A stretch of DNA of 64,000 bases from Phellopilus nigrolimitatus (GCA_021029095.1 JAJOHG010000035.1:62001-126000), one strand, 5' to 3'; shown: positions 12,938 to 23,056, counted from the first letter of the stretch. The notes: generated from the sequence alone by a model not told the origin. Numbers and translations are program-made.

Positions 12938-14200
12938 TCACGACCGAATGCGATCCTGCTCCTTCTGCCGAATATCCTCCAGCGAGCGCTTTGCCTGCTC
13001 ATCTTTCTCACGCCTACTGGCCTCCGCATGACAACTAGCCTCCTCCTTCTCCTTCCTCACCAACAGCTCGGACACGAGCTCCCAGCGGCGAGCAACGATC
13101 GCGCGCCGCACTTGTAGTGCCTTACACTCCATGTTTGTGGCAGCGACAAGCTGAGCGAACGTCTCCTGGGCCGCGATGTTGTCCGCGGCAGCGGGTGCAG
13201 ACTCAGACGGCGCGATAGCTTCGGGTGAATTGTGCAGGCACGTTGCGATGCCGCTGAGGCGCGTGTGCACGAGCTCACCTACAGACGGCCGGATGAACTT
13301 GTCGAGCGCGGAGGGCGTGGTCAGGTCCGCTGCCGTGCTGCCGAATGCCTTGTTGATGAAAATGAGGCTGCCCGACGCGTGGTCAATGCTCATGCGTATG
13401 TCGCCGCAGCGTGCGCAGCTCATAAGGAAGGCCTTCACCTGGCCAGGGCCGTACGTGCTTTCGAGGGAACCCTCAATAGACATAACGAAGTCGAGGAGCT
13501 GCGCAATCTGCATGGTCGAGTAAGTTGCACAAGCTGCACGTAGAGGCACAAGAGGAGCGCACAAGGGAGAGTGGGAGATAAGAAGCATAGTTCGTGTCAG
13601 ACGAAAGCTGCTTAAGAAGAGGGGCGACGGAGCTGCAAAGAGTAAGCGGATCAAACGTGACTTCCAAAATATTGTAGAGGTTTTTAACAACGGGTGGAGC
13701 AAGCTTATGGACATTGCGCGACAGCTTCACGTCGCAGAAGTCAGCACTTTGAACATCATATAAAAACTGAAAGGGACGTACAGCTTCTTTAAGGAGTCCG
13801 GTACGAGTCGGGGTCTTTGTCAAACCAAGCCTTCGCTTCGTCCTCTTCCGACTCCTGTCCAACAGGTACGGCGAGTGCACTAATGAGGACTGGCCAGCGA
13901 GCCTGCCGAGTTCCTCCTCCGATTTGCCACCCACGGACCAAACTATCGAGTAATAGCGCGCCCACGCTGCAGCATGGAATAGTGCGTTCCCACTCGTCAG
14001 GAAAATGCGTGTGAGCTTTTCGTAGTAATTGGCTATCATGGCCGGATGGGGAGACTTCTTTGCGATGTTGAGGAGGTTGTGAATGTCCTCAACGGAGTGG
14101 AAGGCCTCCTGCCAGAGCTCGAGCTCGACGGAGATGTTGAGCTGTGCGAAGCATATGTCAAGGTGTTGCTGGGGCGTATCATGGTAGCAAATCACGACAG
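12938..14200 (-). pseudogene. TIF32: eIF3a (TIF32) internal fragment, decayed
   Basis: Recognisable central part of the eIF3a subunit of translation initiation factor 3: QQHLDICFAQLNISVELELW, HSVEDIHNLLNIAKKSPHPA, NYYEKLTRIFLTSGNALFHA, LGLTKTPTRTGLLKEA, YNILEVTFDPLTLC, YSTMQIAQLLDFVMSIEGSL and a basic coiled segment ending KRSLEDIRQKEQDRIRS. The N-terminal ~190 residues and the long C-terminal part of a ~1000-residue protein are missing. The frame is broken at least twice: after LGRLAGQ (near 13895), where the LISALAVPVGQESEEDEAK block sits in another frame, and after YASYLPL (near 13570). A GTACGT...AG intron after TGLLKEA is retained, so this is a DNA-level copy rather than a processed one. 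Upstream of QQHLD the eIF3a homology stops. A functional copy must exist elsewhere because the subunit is essential in fungi. Confidence 0.8.
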
Positions 14201-14331
14201 TGAAAAGTTTCGAGATGCCAGCTCACAGGTCATCGTTTAGGGCCGGTCCGCACGAACTTAGGATCAAACTCGTCGGAATAGCGAATGTACAGTACGTGCA
14301 TCTTATACACAACATTTTATTAAGAGAAAAG

Positions 14332-14405
14332 GTTGTTTTGGTCTAGTGGTTAAGTACATGTATAATATATGATGAAGGTTGTGGGTTCGATCCGCGCAGA
14401 AACAT
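14332..14405 (+). other. tRNA-like sequence (pol III box A/B), probably not a working tRNA
   Basis: Contains a box-A-like TGGTCTAGTGG and a box-B-like GGTTCGATCC at tRNA spacing. The T-arm pairs only with wobbles, the 7 bp acceptor stem does not pair in the register set by box A, and the anticodon arm is AU-rich without a proper 7-base loop. It may be a degenerate tRNA or the head of a tRNA-derived SINE. Confidence 0.3.
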
Positions 14406-15924
14406 TCATTTTGTAAATAATAATTAATTAAGCTGGGCGATCATCTGTTGTTTCCAGACTTCTGCCCAGTATATTCCGACAATCTCAGGTATTACATATA
14501 GTTCTTAGTCATTCCAAATAATTCATAGAGATTCCGAAGGACTCCAGGTGCTTCACAAGTTTTCAAAAAGGAGGTTTTTCCTGATGTTGGCAACGCTTCG
14601 AAGGCGATCAGATCAGATTTAGAAATATGTGGCTGTGCTGCTCATTTAGCACCGTTCGACGTATGTGCTGTATTTTGAATCCTTACCGTATTTATAGCTC
14701 GAGCCCATTGTACCTTCTTATTTCTCCGAAACTAGCTTAACCTCTCAGTTAGTTGCTGGTTCTGCAGATATCCGAATCATTGCTTTTCAACAGGTCAAGC
14801 TTAGACGAGCTGACCTATACGTCAATTATGTGCCGCAGATCAGCAAAAGCATAATGTGCTCCCTGCCACTACAAGGTATTCGTGCTTATGTACGCCATGA
14901 TACTAATAGTGAGATGTCTTTGACATTTTCAATATTACCGGTGCATTAGTCTTTGACATTCAGAGTCCGATGTTATTGATTAAGTGAATCCCCCGAGATA
15001 GACTTCGTCACTTCGGTGCATTATTTCCGGCCCTAGCATATCGATTATCTCTACAGTTTTTCTGTCCCTTTCTTTTTTGTAGACTTATTATCTCTCAAGT
15101 CTCATTTAATTTTCGTCTCGCCGATCCTTTTTGCTAATTAAGCACAAAATAAAAGATAATTTGTCCGGAACTCTCAAGTTTAAGTCTGATTCGGAGTTTT
15201 TTGAGCGATCACTGCTAGAAACGTACATGCTCTACTAATATTCTCATCATCCTGGCCCGACTATCCCTATTCCGCCTTCGTCATATTTTCCCCTCAGTTC
15301 AAGCGTTGCGTCTTCCGTGTGCGTCTTTCATTTCCTCGTAGAACACTTCAAGCTTTTTCAAAAGGTCTTCAAGTGATTTCTCTTCAGTCTGACCTTTTCC
15401 CACGGGTTTTGCGACATTCTTGAGCCACTTGCCTGACTTAGCTTTTTCGCCTAAATAAAGTGAAATAGATAGTGAAAGTACCCGCAATCAAGTGTGTCAG
15501 AAATACGGTATTTTTGCAAGCCAGTGTCGGATTACTTGTCACGAAGCATAAGATACACACCGATTTTTGCGTATGATGTTCCATCTGTTTTCGAAAGAAT
15601 GAGTTCGAAATCAAGGTACATTCTCCTGCCTTTGTCTGTTGCACAGAAGATAAAGAAATGGCGAGTTAATCGTCCAGCTCAGTTTCAATTTCACTTTTCA
15701 AAAGCATCAACATATGCCTACCATAAATCTGCTTCCTCAAGTCTTCTTCTCTACTGGTATGATCACCCATCTTGTTCTTATTCAGATAAATTGAGTTTTG
15801 AAGTCAGAGAATGTGTCTTTGTCTTTACTTGCTGAGACGAATCTGAAGGGTAGTTTTTCTGAGCATCTGTGACACCAGAGAAGCAAGCATTATATACCAC
15901 ATTTTGTTCACCTAACTACATAGA
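14406..15924. other. AT-rich intergenic DNA, no gene seen
   Basis: Stop-rich on both strands. The short frame at 15299-15487 (-) has a lysine-rich predicted product but no start context, splice signals or homology I recognise. Confidence 0.45.
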
Positions 15925-15925
15925 G

Positions 15926-16689
15926 ATGTATCTCCATTGCTGTGAATAATAACCCCAAACCTTCCTTTGTTATGACCTTTGCACGAAACTCCGGATATCA
16001 GTCCATAAGCAGTATTTACACATGCTGGAAGTATTGTCTACTTTGCATACACCACACTTACCTCGCAACACATCGGCACTCCCCTTCGGTCAAAGGAAGA
16101 GGAGCACCCATTATTTAGGTTAGATGATCTCTGTTGCTGTGCAAAGCACTCATAACACTTGCTTTGCTACGACTTGCTTTGCTTTGACCTTTGTATAAGA
16201 CTTTCGGCTATCGGTCCATAAATGCCATATGTATGCGTTGAAGCTGTTGTCTGTATTGCATACAGCTGCAAATGTCCCTCGCAACACATGGATAATCTTT
16301 GCGAAGCTGTTGAAGACCAGTCCCCGTTAAACTTAGCCAACAATCGTCTGGGAAGCTGAATCATGACTGGCCATTTGTTTGACGTGCCTTGTTTGGATCT
16401 TCTCTGCGCTCAATGGCATGGCGCGGCCGGTCTCGACCTCGATTCTAATCCTGCAACTAATTCTGCACACATGGTAACGTAGAACCTTGCTTCTGTCAGT
16501 TGCGACGGTACACGCATAATCTTGGGTAAATAATCTCAGTTGCTGTGTATGGTAGTCACAAAAGTTACTTGGCTATGACCTTTGCACGAAGCCTCAGCAC
16601 ATCAGTAAATAAGCAGCAAACATATGTACTGGAAACATCATCTGTATTCCACATAGCTGCAGCTATCCCACTTACCTCGCAATACATTA
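15926..16689 (+). repeat. three diverged copies of a ~160 bp module
   Basis: Units at about 15926-16075, 16125-16290 and 16525-16689 share, in order, a TTGCTGTG start, a TATGACCTTTGCACGAA-like block, an ATCAGTCCATAAGCAG-like block, a TGTATTGCATACAGCTGC-like block and a CCTCGCAACACAT end. They are separated by unique DNA and none is coding. Part of unit 2 and its downstream flank recurs near 25.58 kb. Confidence 0.6.
16283..16364 (+). repeat. dispersed repeat segment, copy 1
   Basis: The stretch beginning CTCGCAACACATGGATAATC and running to GGGAAGCTGAATC is nearly the same as 25571-25654. A second block at 16737-16800 (GCTACCTCTATCATTGTTCA onward) is the next part of the same repeat, which is contiguous in the 25.6 kb copy. 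The two copies therefore differ by an indel of about 370 bp. Confidence 0.65.
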
Positions 16690-16800
16690 GTAACCTTTAA
16701 CGTTGGGGATGACGGACGCCTAGAATGCTCAGGAAAGCTACCTCTATCATTGTTCATAAGCATTTCGACCTCACATATCGCAGGAACATACTCTTAGACA

Positions 16801-17452
16801 GGAGAGAGCGTAGCTGAGTGGGTGCAGTAATAAAATCTGGGCAGAAAGCAATGCTTGTGAGGCTCAGGGTGGTAAGAGAGCCGCAGAAGCGAAGGATTGA
16901 GATGATCGAAATCATCGGGTTTTGCTTATGGAATTTACGATTGGTCCCGTCCAGGAAGGCAGAGGGTACACGGGCAGAAAAGCACCTTGAAACGATCATA
17001 CTGAATTTGAAGTTAAAGCAAAAAGATATTCAGCGTACCAAATTAAAGTATTGGGTGCCAACTCATTCTCCTTTCCTGTCGACGTCAACGCACGTTCAGA
17101 CTCGGACAGCCTTTTGTTGGTCCCAAGCGTCACTGCTGAAAACAGGTAGGGAAAGTACAGCGTACGCAGACACTTGCTGACTTTCTAGAGGGAGCCGAGA
17201 GGATGTGGAAGGAGGTAACTTCGAGGCGCTGTCGGTATATCCTCACTCAGATTTCGCGCCCTCTGTGTCGACCCAGCTGAGCTAAGGAGAACGAGGCGAA
17301 GGCGAAATGGCAAAGGCCGAAACTATTTCGCCAGGCGATGCTGAGAAGATCGGTGGCATGTGCACATTCGACATTGAAGACTTGCTGGTTCTAGTTGAGA
17401 CAGAATTGAGATGTTCTTTTAAGTTTGAGAATGCGCTTGTTTGGTAACGATG
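16801..17452. other. flank of the copia insertion, no gene seen
   Basis: Purine-rich spacer with a short frame at 16818-17180 (+) that I cannot support as a gene. It ends at the retrotransposon target site. Confidence 0.4.
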
Positions 17453-17457
17453 GTTAC

Positions 17458-17955
17458 TGTTGCAGGGTGAGACCGGGTCCGCGCGAGAGACGTAACCTAA
17501 TACAAAGTAAGCTCAGTCGATCGCGCGGCGGTGCGAACGTCTAATCATTGTAAACTAACCTAATACAAAGTAAGCTAGTTTAATAGTCTAATGAGTAAAA
17601 GTATAATAGAAATGTATAATGGCGAAAGCTCACCTCAGTCGATCGCGCGGCGGTGCGAACGTCTGAGGTGGGCAAAAGAATAAAGGATCTTTTTATACTA
17701 CGGGTTTGCGGGCTCTCGGAAAAGCCGTTTACTCTACGAAAGAAAGGGGAAACGATAAGGAAAGATAAATGATAAGTAAATAAGCAGTTCTATTGGTCAA
17801 CACGAAACGAGGGGGCTCGGACAGTGATCGGGAGTGGAGCTTGTCCGAGCACGCAACCAGTGCGCGAGCGGGGCGGGGCTCCGCCGACTTGCAGTCCAGC
17901 AGCAGGCGTGGGAACGACGGCGGACAACAAGCCATCGTTCTCACGGTTCCCAACA
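17458..17955 (-). repeat. 3' LTR of copia element
   Basis: 498 bp, starting TGTTG and ending CAACA (perfect inverted termini). It is identical to the 5' LTR as far as I can compare by eye. It contains a 29 bp motif twice (17514-17542 and 17636-17664); the second copy sits inside an 8 bp inverted repeat (CACCTCAG/CTGAGGTG, 17631-17670) that could form a hairpin. Confidence 0.95.
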
Positions 17956-17964
17956 CTCCCCCTC
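17956..17964 (-). other. polypurine tract of copia element
   Basis: Read on the minus strand, GAGGGGGAG directly precedes the 3' LTR and would prime plus-strand DNA synthesis. Its first bases overlap the Gag-Pol stop codon. Confidence 0.75.
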
Positions 17965-20900
17965 AAGTCGAGAGGAGCCCTAGCGCGGCCGCAAAGTGCT
18001 TCACCTTGAAGGAGGGGAGCGGCTTTGTGAGCACATCGGCAACCATGTCGGCAGTAGGACAATAAATCAGCTTGATGGTACCGTTTTCGCAGACCCAGCG
18101 AAGGAAATGGTAGCGAATGTCGATGTGTTTCGTACGCGCGTGGTACTGGTGATCTTTCGTCAACGCGATGGCGGATTGGTTGTCGGAGAAGAGAACGGTC
18201 GGTCCTGCGAACGGCATGAAAACTTGTGCGATGAGCTGGCGAAGCCAGATCGCTTCCTTCGCCGCGTGCGTGGCCGCGACGTATTCGCTCTCGGTTGTCG
18301 AGAGCAAAACGATCTCCTGTTGTTTAGAATACCACGAGACGGCGCCGCCGTCGATAAGGAATGCATTACCTGAGATGGCGCGCCTGTCCTCCTGCGTGCT
18401 TCCGTCTGCGTCTGTATATCCCATCATTCCACCATTTTCGGCACTCCCAGTCCCTCCGTAAGTGAGCCGAAGCTCGCGCGTGCCCTTCAGGTATCGGAAG
18501 ATGCGCTTGACTGCATCCCAATGCGCGGGGCCCGGGTTTGTCGAGAAACGCGACAGGAGCGTTACGCCGAACGCAGTGTCGGGTCGAGTGGCCATGGCCG
18601 CGTACATGACAGAGCCGAGAGCCTCGCGGAATGGCGCGTCTCGCATTTGAGCACGCTCTTGTGCAGTTTGCGGCCCCTGCTGGCTGTGTAGGTGAATATT
18701 CGGGTCCATGGGCGAGGAAGCCGACTTGAGCTCTTGGAAATTGAAGCGGCGGAGTATGGCATCAATGTAAGCTGACTGCGAGAGCGACAACGTTCTGGCG
18801 TCGCGGTTTCGGCGGATTTCGATACCGAGTAACCAGTGCAGCGGCCCAAGGTCAGTGACTTCAACGTAGCGAGCGAGACCAGCCTTTAGCGCAGATATGA
18901 GAGACTTGGAGGACGCGGCGATCGTGCAGTCATCGACATGCACGACGACAACAGTCACGTCACGCTTTTCGTGACGGAAAAACACAGCTTGGTCCACGTC
19001 ACAGCGTGTCAGTCCGAGCTCGTCGACAAAAATCCAGGTCAGCTTCTGATACCATCTCCTCCCACTCTGCTTCAGTCCATATAGCGTCTTCTTCAGCCTC
19101 AAGACCCTTCTGCCTGCTTCGCGCGGCACGTATCCTGGTGGGTGTCTCATATAAATAACCTCACCGGCCTCCAACTCACCGTTGAGATAGGCTCCTTTTA
19201 TGTCCACCTGCTCCAACTCAAGGTCGAGCCGTGCCGCCATCGCAAGAGTGGCACGGATGGATGCCAGCTTTGCAACGGGTGCGAAAGTGTCGAAATAGTC
19301 GACCCCCGGGACCTGGCTGAAGCCTTGCGCAACGAGACGGGCTTTCCGCCGGACAATATTTCCGGCGGCGTCCTTCTTTATCTTGAAGACCCACTTGGAT
19401 CCGACGATATTGGCACCGGCGGGCGGCTCCTCCAAAACCCACGTACCGGCCGTGCGCAACGTCGACAACTCGTCCTCGATCGCGCGCTCCCACTCGGACC
19501 ATTCAGGTAAGCGTTTGGCTTCCGCGAGCGATCGCGGCTCAAGCCCTTCCGCCTCCTCCATTGCCGCGCAAAACTCATATTCATCATCATAGTCGTCTTC
19601 TTCTACTAGCTCGGCCGCGTCATCGTTCTGGTCGACGAACTCGCGCATTGTGCGCATACCTCGCGGAACGGCACCGTCACGACGCCAATGCGTGTGCGTG
19701 CCCTCTCCGGCATCAAGACGGCGTTGGTATGCCGAAGGAAAACGAATTCGGCGCTCGCGCTGCGGCGGGGGATCGGCCGCGGCTGGTCTGGACTGCCCGC
19801 GCTGCGGCGGGGGATCGGCCGCGGCTGGTCTGGACTGCCCGCGCTGCTGCGGGGGATCCTGTGGAGGATCTTCGCGCTGCTGCGGGTGATCGGCCGCTGC
19901 GGGTCCGACAGGTGCGGGTGGCGGCGAAGGTGGCGGGTCGGCCGACAAATCTGTTGGCGGGTTTTCGGGCGGATTAGTGGAAGTCGGCGGTGAGTTCTTC
20001 GGAGTCGGCTCGTCTCCCCCTCCATCTAATTCCTCCCCCTCGAGACGACTCGAAGTCTCTCCGGGGTCAAAATAAACATTCCGCTCAACGCTAATACTCT
20101 TCTTTTCAGGCCAAAAAATCCGCTGCCCGTTCGACGTCGCGTCGAATCCCATCCAACGGCCCTCTCGCGCACGCGGTTCGAGCTTCGAGCTCGAACTGTC
20201 GTGTACCCAGCACCTCGCTCCCCAGGCGCGCAGCCCGCGAAGGTCAGGCTTCGTGCCCGTCATCGCCTCGTGCGGTGTCACGTCCTTCAGCGCGCGTGTC
20301 GGGGTGCGGTTCTTCAACCAAACGGCGTGGCGCGCGGCCTCGGCCCACAAGAATTTTGGCAGCCCGCTCGCGTGCAACATAGCACGCACCTTCTCGAGGA
20401 TCGTGCGGTTCAAACGCTCGGCGACACCGTTATGCTCCGGCATATCGTGGACAGTAAGTTTCTGTTTCGTTCCTTTGCTTTTTAAGTGCATAACGAACTC
20501 TTTACCAGTATACTCGCCTCCGCGATCGGAGTGAAGGACGCGAATCTTCGCGTTCATCTGGGTGTCGGCCCATGACTCGTACTGACGGTAAGAGCGAAAA
20601 ACATCGCTTTTCTTCTTCAGCAGGTACAGTTTCGTCACGCGCGTCGCGTCGTCCGTGAACGAGACGTAGTAGTGTCGGCCGCCGAGCGAGCGCGTTGGCG
20701 CCGGTCCCCAAACGTCTGTGTGGACTTCGGCTCCGAATTCCGTCGCGCGGTCGCCACCTCGCTCGCGCGCGATAGGTTTGCGCTGCGCTTTGCCGTAGAC
20801 GCAAGATTCGCAAAACGTCGGTGCCTCACCGGATGTATCCAGACGAAGACCGGTTACAAACCCCTTACGCACAAGCTTCTCGGCCGTCGCGGGCGCGATG

Positions 20901-22492
20901 TGGCCCATGCGAGCGTGCAGCTCCATGAGGCTCATCGTGTCCTCGGCGACATTTGCTGCGTCTTGCAGTGTCGGATCGACGGACGCGTGCGCAAAACGGT
21001 ACAGGCCCTTTCCGGACCGAGGGATCGCTCCAACGCGCAAACCGGCTGCGTCGCGCAGCACGCATTTGCCTCCAGCGAAGGTAGCGGAATACTCCGCGCG
21101 GTCGAGCGCGCCGACGGAGATCAAGGTGTACCCAACCTCGGGGGAATACAGGACCTCGGTGAGTGTCATCTTCGTCGTGTCCGCGCCGTTCGGGAGTTCA
21201 ATAACTAATTCTCCCTCACCCGTGGCGTGAAACGGCTGTTTATTCGCGGCTCGCAGGCTTTTCGGCGGCGTCTCAGTAAATGAAGAAAAGTCGGCACGGT
21301 ATGGCGAGATATGGCGGGTAGAACCAGAGTCGAGGATCGCGCGACGAGCATCGTCGGCCTCACGAGCATGCGCAACGTACGCGCTCGTTTCCTCCTCGGT
21401 GTCCTCCTCCTCGCTATCGGAGCCCGAGCTCGATAGCTCGCCATCCTCGTCGTCGGTCCAGGCGTCCTCGGCCTCACTATCCGAGAGGTCGACGAGTCCG
21501 GGCATCAAGCCCTCGTCGTCTTCGTCGTCGGACCACTCCCATGCCGCGTTGGCACAGTCCCAGACACCGTCCGAGTCTGAGTCCGAGTCGACGGCGTGCG
21601 CGCTGTCCTTGGACTTGTCCTTGGACGTGTCTTTCTTCGGCTTCGGGCACTTCGCGCGAAGGTGCCCGGTCTCGCCGCAATTCCAACAGGCGCCGCGCGG
21701 CTTCGCGTCGCCTTTGGGCTTCGACTTCGCGGACGAGCTCACATGGAGAGCCTCGTCTTTGTCTTTCGAGTTCCTAGCTGGCTCCTTGCGCTTCGACTGG
21801 CGCTCTCGCTTCTGCCGGTCCGCCTCGTCCGAAATTATGTGGATCAAGACCTCAGGATCGACCTCGAAAACGTGGTGCTCGTCGTCATCGGCCAGGGTAG
21901 CGGACATGCGTGCCGCTATCTCCGCTGCCGTTAACTGCGAAGACGCAAAATTTGCGAGTCGGTTCGGAATGGAGTTAATGATGGTCGAGCGAAAATCTTT
22001 GTCGGAAATCTCGACACCGGACTGGGCGAGCGTCTCGCGCCTCGTGCGCAGCTCGCTCAAATACTCGCGGACATCAGCATCCCCCGGGCAACGTGCCTCG
22101 AGGAATTCAGTGCGAAGGGAGGTCTGCGCAAATGCAGACTTCTGCGTAAACTCGCGCACAACTGCGCTCCAGCGCGCGGCGCAATTCGCAAGGTTCCCGA
22201 CTTGGATCAACGTCGAGTCGGCAAGGCGTTGCGACAACAAGTACATCGCAACGTCTTCGGACCTATCCCATGCCTCAACGGCATCATTCGGGTTCGGATC
22301 TCCATCCGCCAACGCTAGCGCAACAGCAGCGTCGCCAACCGGCTCCGGGCGCGTCGACGTCCCGTCGAAGTGGCCCCACTTCCCTTTCGCCTTCACGGCG
22401 GCTTGGAAGCGCATGCGGTAAATGACCCAGTTCGCTCCGCTCGTCGCGAGCTTCGGAACACTGGCCGGGAGGGTGTCATGCGAGTTCGACAT
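17963..22492 (-). CDS. copia Gag-Pol polyprotein (1509 aa, intact)
   Basis: One frame with no stop or frameshift between Gag and Pol. Gag: N-terminal retrotransposon domain (residues 1-220) and CCHC zinc knuckle CWNCGETGHLRAKC (about 269-282). Aspartic protease: LDSGSTRHIS, with DSG at about 388. Gag-pre-integrase zinc region: HARMGH...CESC (about 525-564). Integrase: catalytic D593, D656 (HSDRGGEY) and E692 (HNGVAERLN), with DD35E spacing. Proline-rich linker (about 825-915) with two RGQSRPAAADP repeats. Reverse transcriptase (about 1010-1250): VDIKGAYLNG and VHVDD. RNase H (about 1358-1470): YTDADGS, TTESEY, SDNQSA and KHIDIRYHF. All catalytic residues expected for each enzyme are present. 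The reverse transcriptase box reads HVDD where YVDD is usual for copia. Confidence 0.96.
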   Translation of the reverse strand: MSNSHDTLPASVPKLATSGANWVIYRMRFQAAVKAKGKWGHFDGTSTRPEPVGDAAVALALADGDPNPNDAVEAWDRSEDVAMYLLSQRLADSTLIQVGNLANCAARWSAVVREFTQKSAFAQTSLRTEFLEARCPGDADVREYLSELRTRRETLAQSGVEISDKDFRSTIINSIPNRLANFASSQLTAAEIAARMSATLADDDEHHVFEVDPEVLIHIISDEADRQKRERQSKRKEPARNSKDKDEALHVSSSAKSKPKGDAKPRGACWNCGETGHLRAKCPKPKKDTSKDKSKDSAHAVDSDSDSDGVWDCANAAWEWSDDEDDEGLMPGLVDLSDSEAEDAWTDDEDGELSSSGSDSEEEDTEEETSAYVAHAREADDARRAILDSGSTRHISPYRADFSSFTETPPKSLRAANKQPFHATGEGELVIELPNGADTTKMTLTEVLYSPEVGYTLISVGALDRAEYSATFAGGKCVLRDAAGLRVGAIPRSGKGLYRFAHASVDPTLQDAANVAEDTMSLMELHARMGHIAPATAEKLVRKGFVTGLRLDTSGEAPTFCESCVYGKAQRKPIARERGGDRATEFGAEVHTDVWGPAPTRSLGGRHYYVSFTDDATRVTKLYLLKKKSDVFRSYRQYESWADTQMNAKIRVLHSDRGGEYTGKEFVMHLKSKGTKQKLTVHDMPEHNGVAERLNRTILEKVRAMLHASGLPKFLWAEAARHAVWLKNRTPTRALKDVTPHEAMTGTKPDLRGLRAWGARCWVHDSSSSKLEPRAREGRWMGFDATSNGQRIFWPEKKSISVERNVYFDPGETSSRLEGEELDGGGDEPTPKNSPPTSTNPPENPPTDLSADPPPSPPPAPVGPAAADHPQQREDPPQDPPQQRGQSRPAAADPPPQRGQSRPAAADPPPQRERRIRFPSAYQRRLDAGEGTHTHWRRDGAVPRGMRTMREFVDQNDDAAELVEEDDYDDEYEFCAAMEEAEGLEPRSLAEAKRLPEWSEWERAIEDELSTLRTAGTWVLEEPPAGANIVGSKWVFKIKKDAAGNIVRRKARLVAQGFSQVPGVDYFDTFAPVAKLASIRATLAMAARLDLELEQVDIKGAYLNGELEAGEVIYMRHPPGYVPREAGRRVLRLKKTLYGLKQSGRRWYQKLTWIFVDELGLTRCDVDQAVFFRHEKRDVTVVVVHVDDCTIAASSKSLISALKAGLARYVEVTDLGPLHWLLGIEIRRNRDARTLSLSQSAYIDAILRRFNFQELKSASSPMDPNIHLHSQQGPQTAQERAQMRDAPFREALGSVMYAAMATRPDTAFGVTLLSRFSTNPGPAHWDAVKRIFRYLKGTRELRLTYGGTGSAENGGMMGYTDADGSTQEDRRAISGNAFLIDGGAVSWYSKQQEIVLLSTTESEYVAATHAAKEAIWLRQLIAQVFMPFAGPTVLFSDNQSAIALTKDHQYHARTKHIDIRYHFLRWVCENGTIKLIYCPTADMVADVLTKPLPSFKVKHFAAALGLLST
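19759..19850 (-). repeat. tandem ~42 bp repeats in the Pol linker
   Basis: Two near-perfect units encode RGQSRPAAADPPPQ-type repeats in the disordered stretch between integrase and reverse transcriptase. Degenerate related units continue to about 19900. Confidence 0.7.
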
Positions 22493-22540
22493 TACGATGA
22501 ATCGGTACGTTAAAACAATTAGATTCGGCTTGCTCAGTGG

Positions 22541-22558
22541 TCAGCAAGGCTCATAACC
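22541..22558 (-). other. primer-binding site, complementary to the initiator-Met tRNA anticodon region
   Basis: Immediately inside the 5' LTR the minus strand reads GGTTATGAGCCTTG. Its complement GGCTCATAACC is the anticodon-loop region of eukaryotic initiator tRNA-Met, not the 3' acceptor end. This is the half-tRNA primer arrangement known for Drosophila copia. The match is judged from remembered tRNA sequence. Confidence 0.7.
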
Positions 22559-23056
22559 TGTTGCAGGGTGAGACCGGGTCCGCGCGAGAGACGTAACCTA
22601 ATACAAAGTAAGCTCAGTCGATCGCGCGGCGGTGCGAACGTCTAATCATTGTAAACTAACCTAATACAAAGTAAGCTAGTTTAATAGTCTAATGAGTAAA
22701 AGTATAATAGAAATGTATAATGGCGAAAGCTCACCTCAGTCGATCGCGCGGCGGTGCGAACGTCTGAGGTGGGCAAAAGAATAAAGGATCTTTTTATACT
22801 ACGGGTTTGCGGGCTCTCGGAAAAGCCGTTTACTCTACGAAAGAAAGGGGAAACGATAAGGAAAGATAAATGATAAGTAAATAAGCAGTTCTATTGGTCA
22901 ACACGAAACGAGGGGGCTCGGACAGTGATCGGGAGTGGAGCTTGTCCGAGCACGCAACCAGTGCGCGAGCGGGGCGGGGCTCCGCCGACTTGCAGTCCAG
23001 CAGCAGGCGTGGGAACGACGGCGGACAACAAGCCATCGTTCTCACGGTTCCCAACA
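22559..23056 (-). repeat. 5' LTR of copia element
   Basis: 498 bp with TGTTG...CAACA termini and the same internal repeats and hairpin as the other LTR. It carries the element promoter, read leftwards. Its right edge is 92 bp from the start codon of the F-box gene on the opposite strand. Confidence 0.95.

Noticed and set aside
19561..22421. Long plus-strand frames inside the copia element (for example 21399-22421)
   Set aside because: They mirror the high-GC codon use of the minus-strand Gag-Pol gene and have no motifs of their own.
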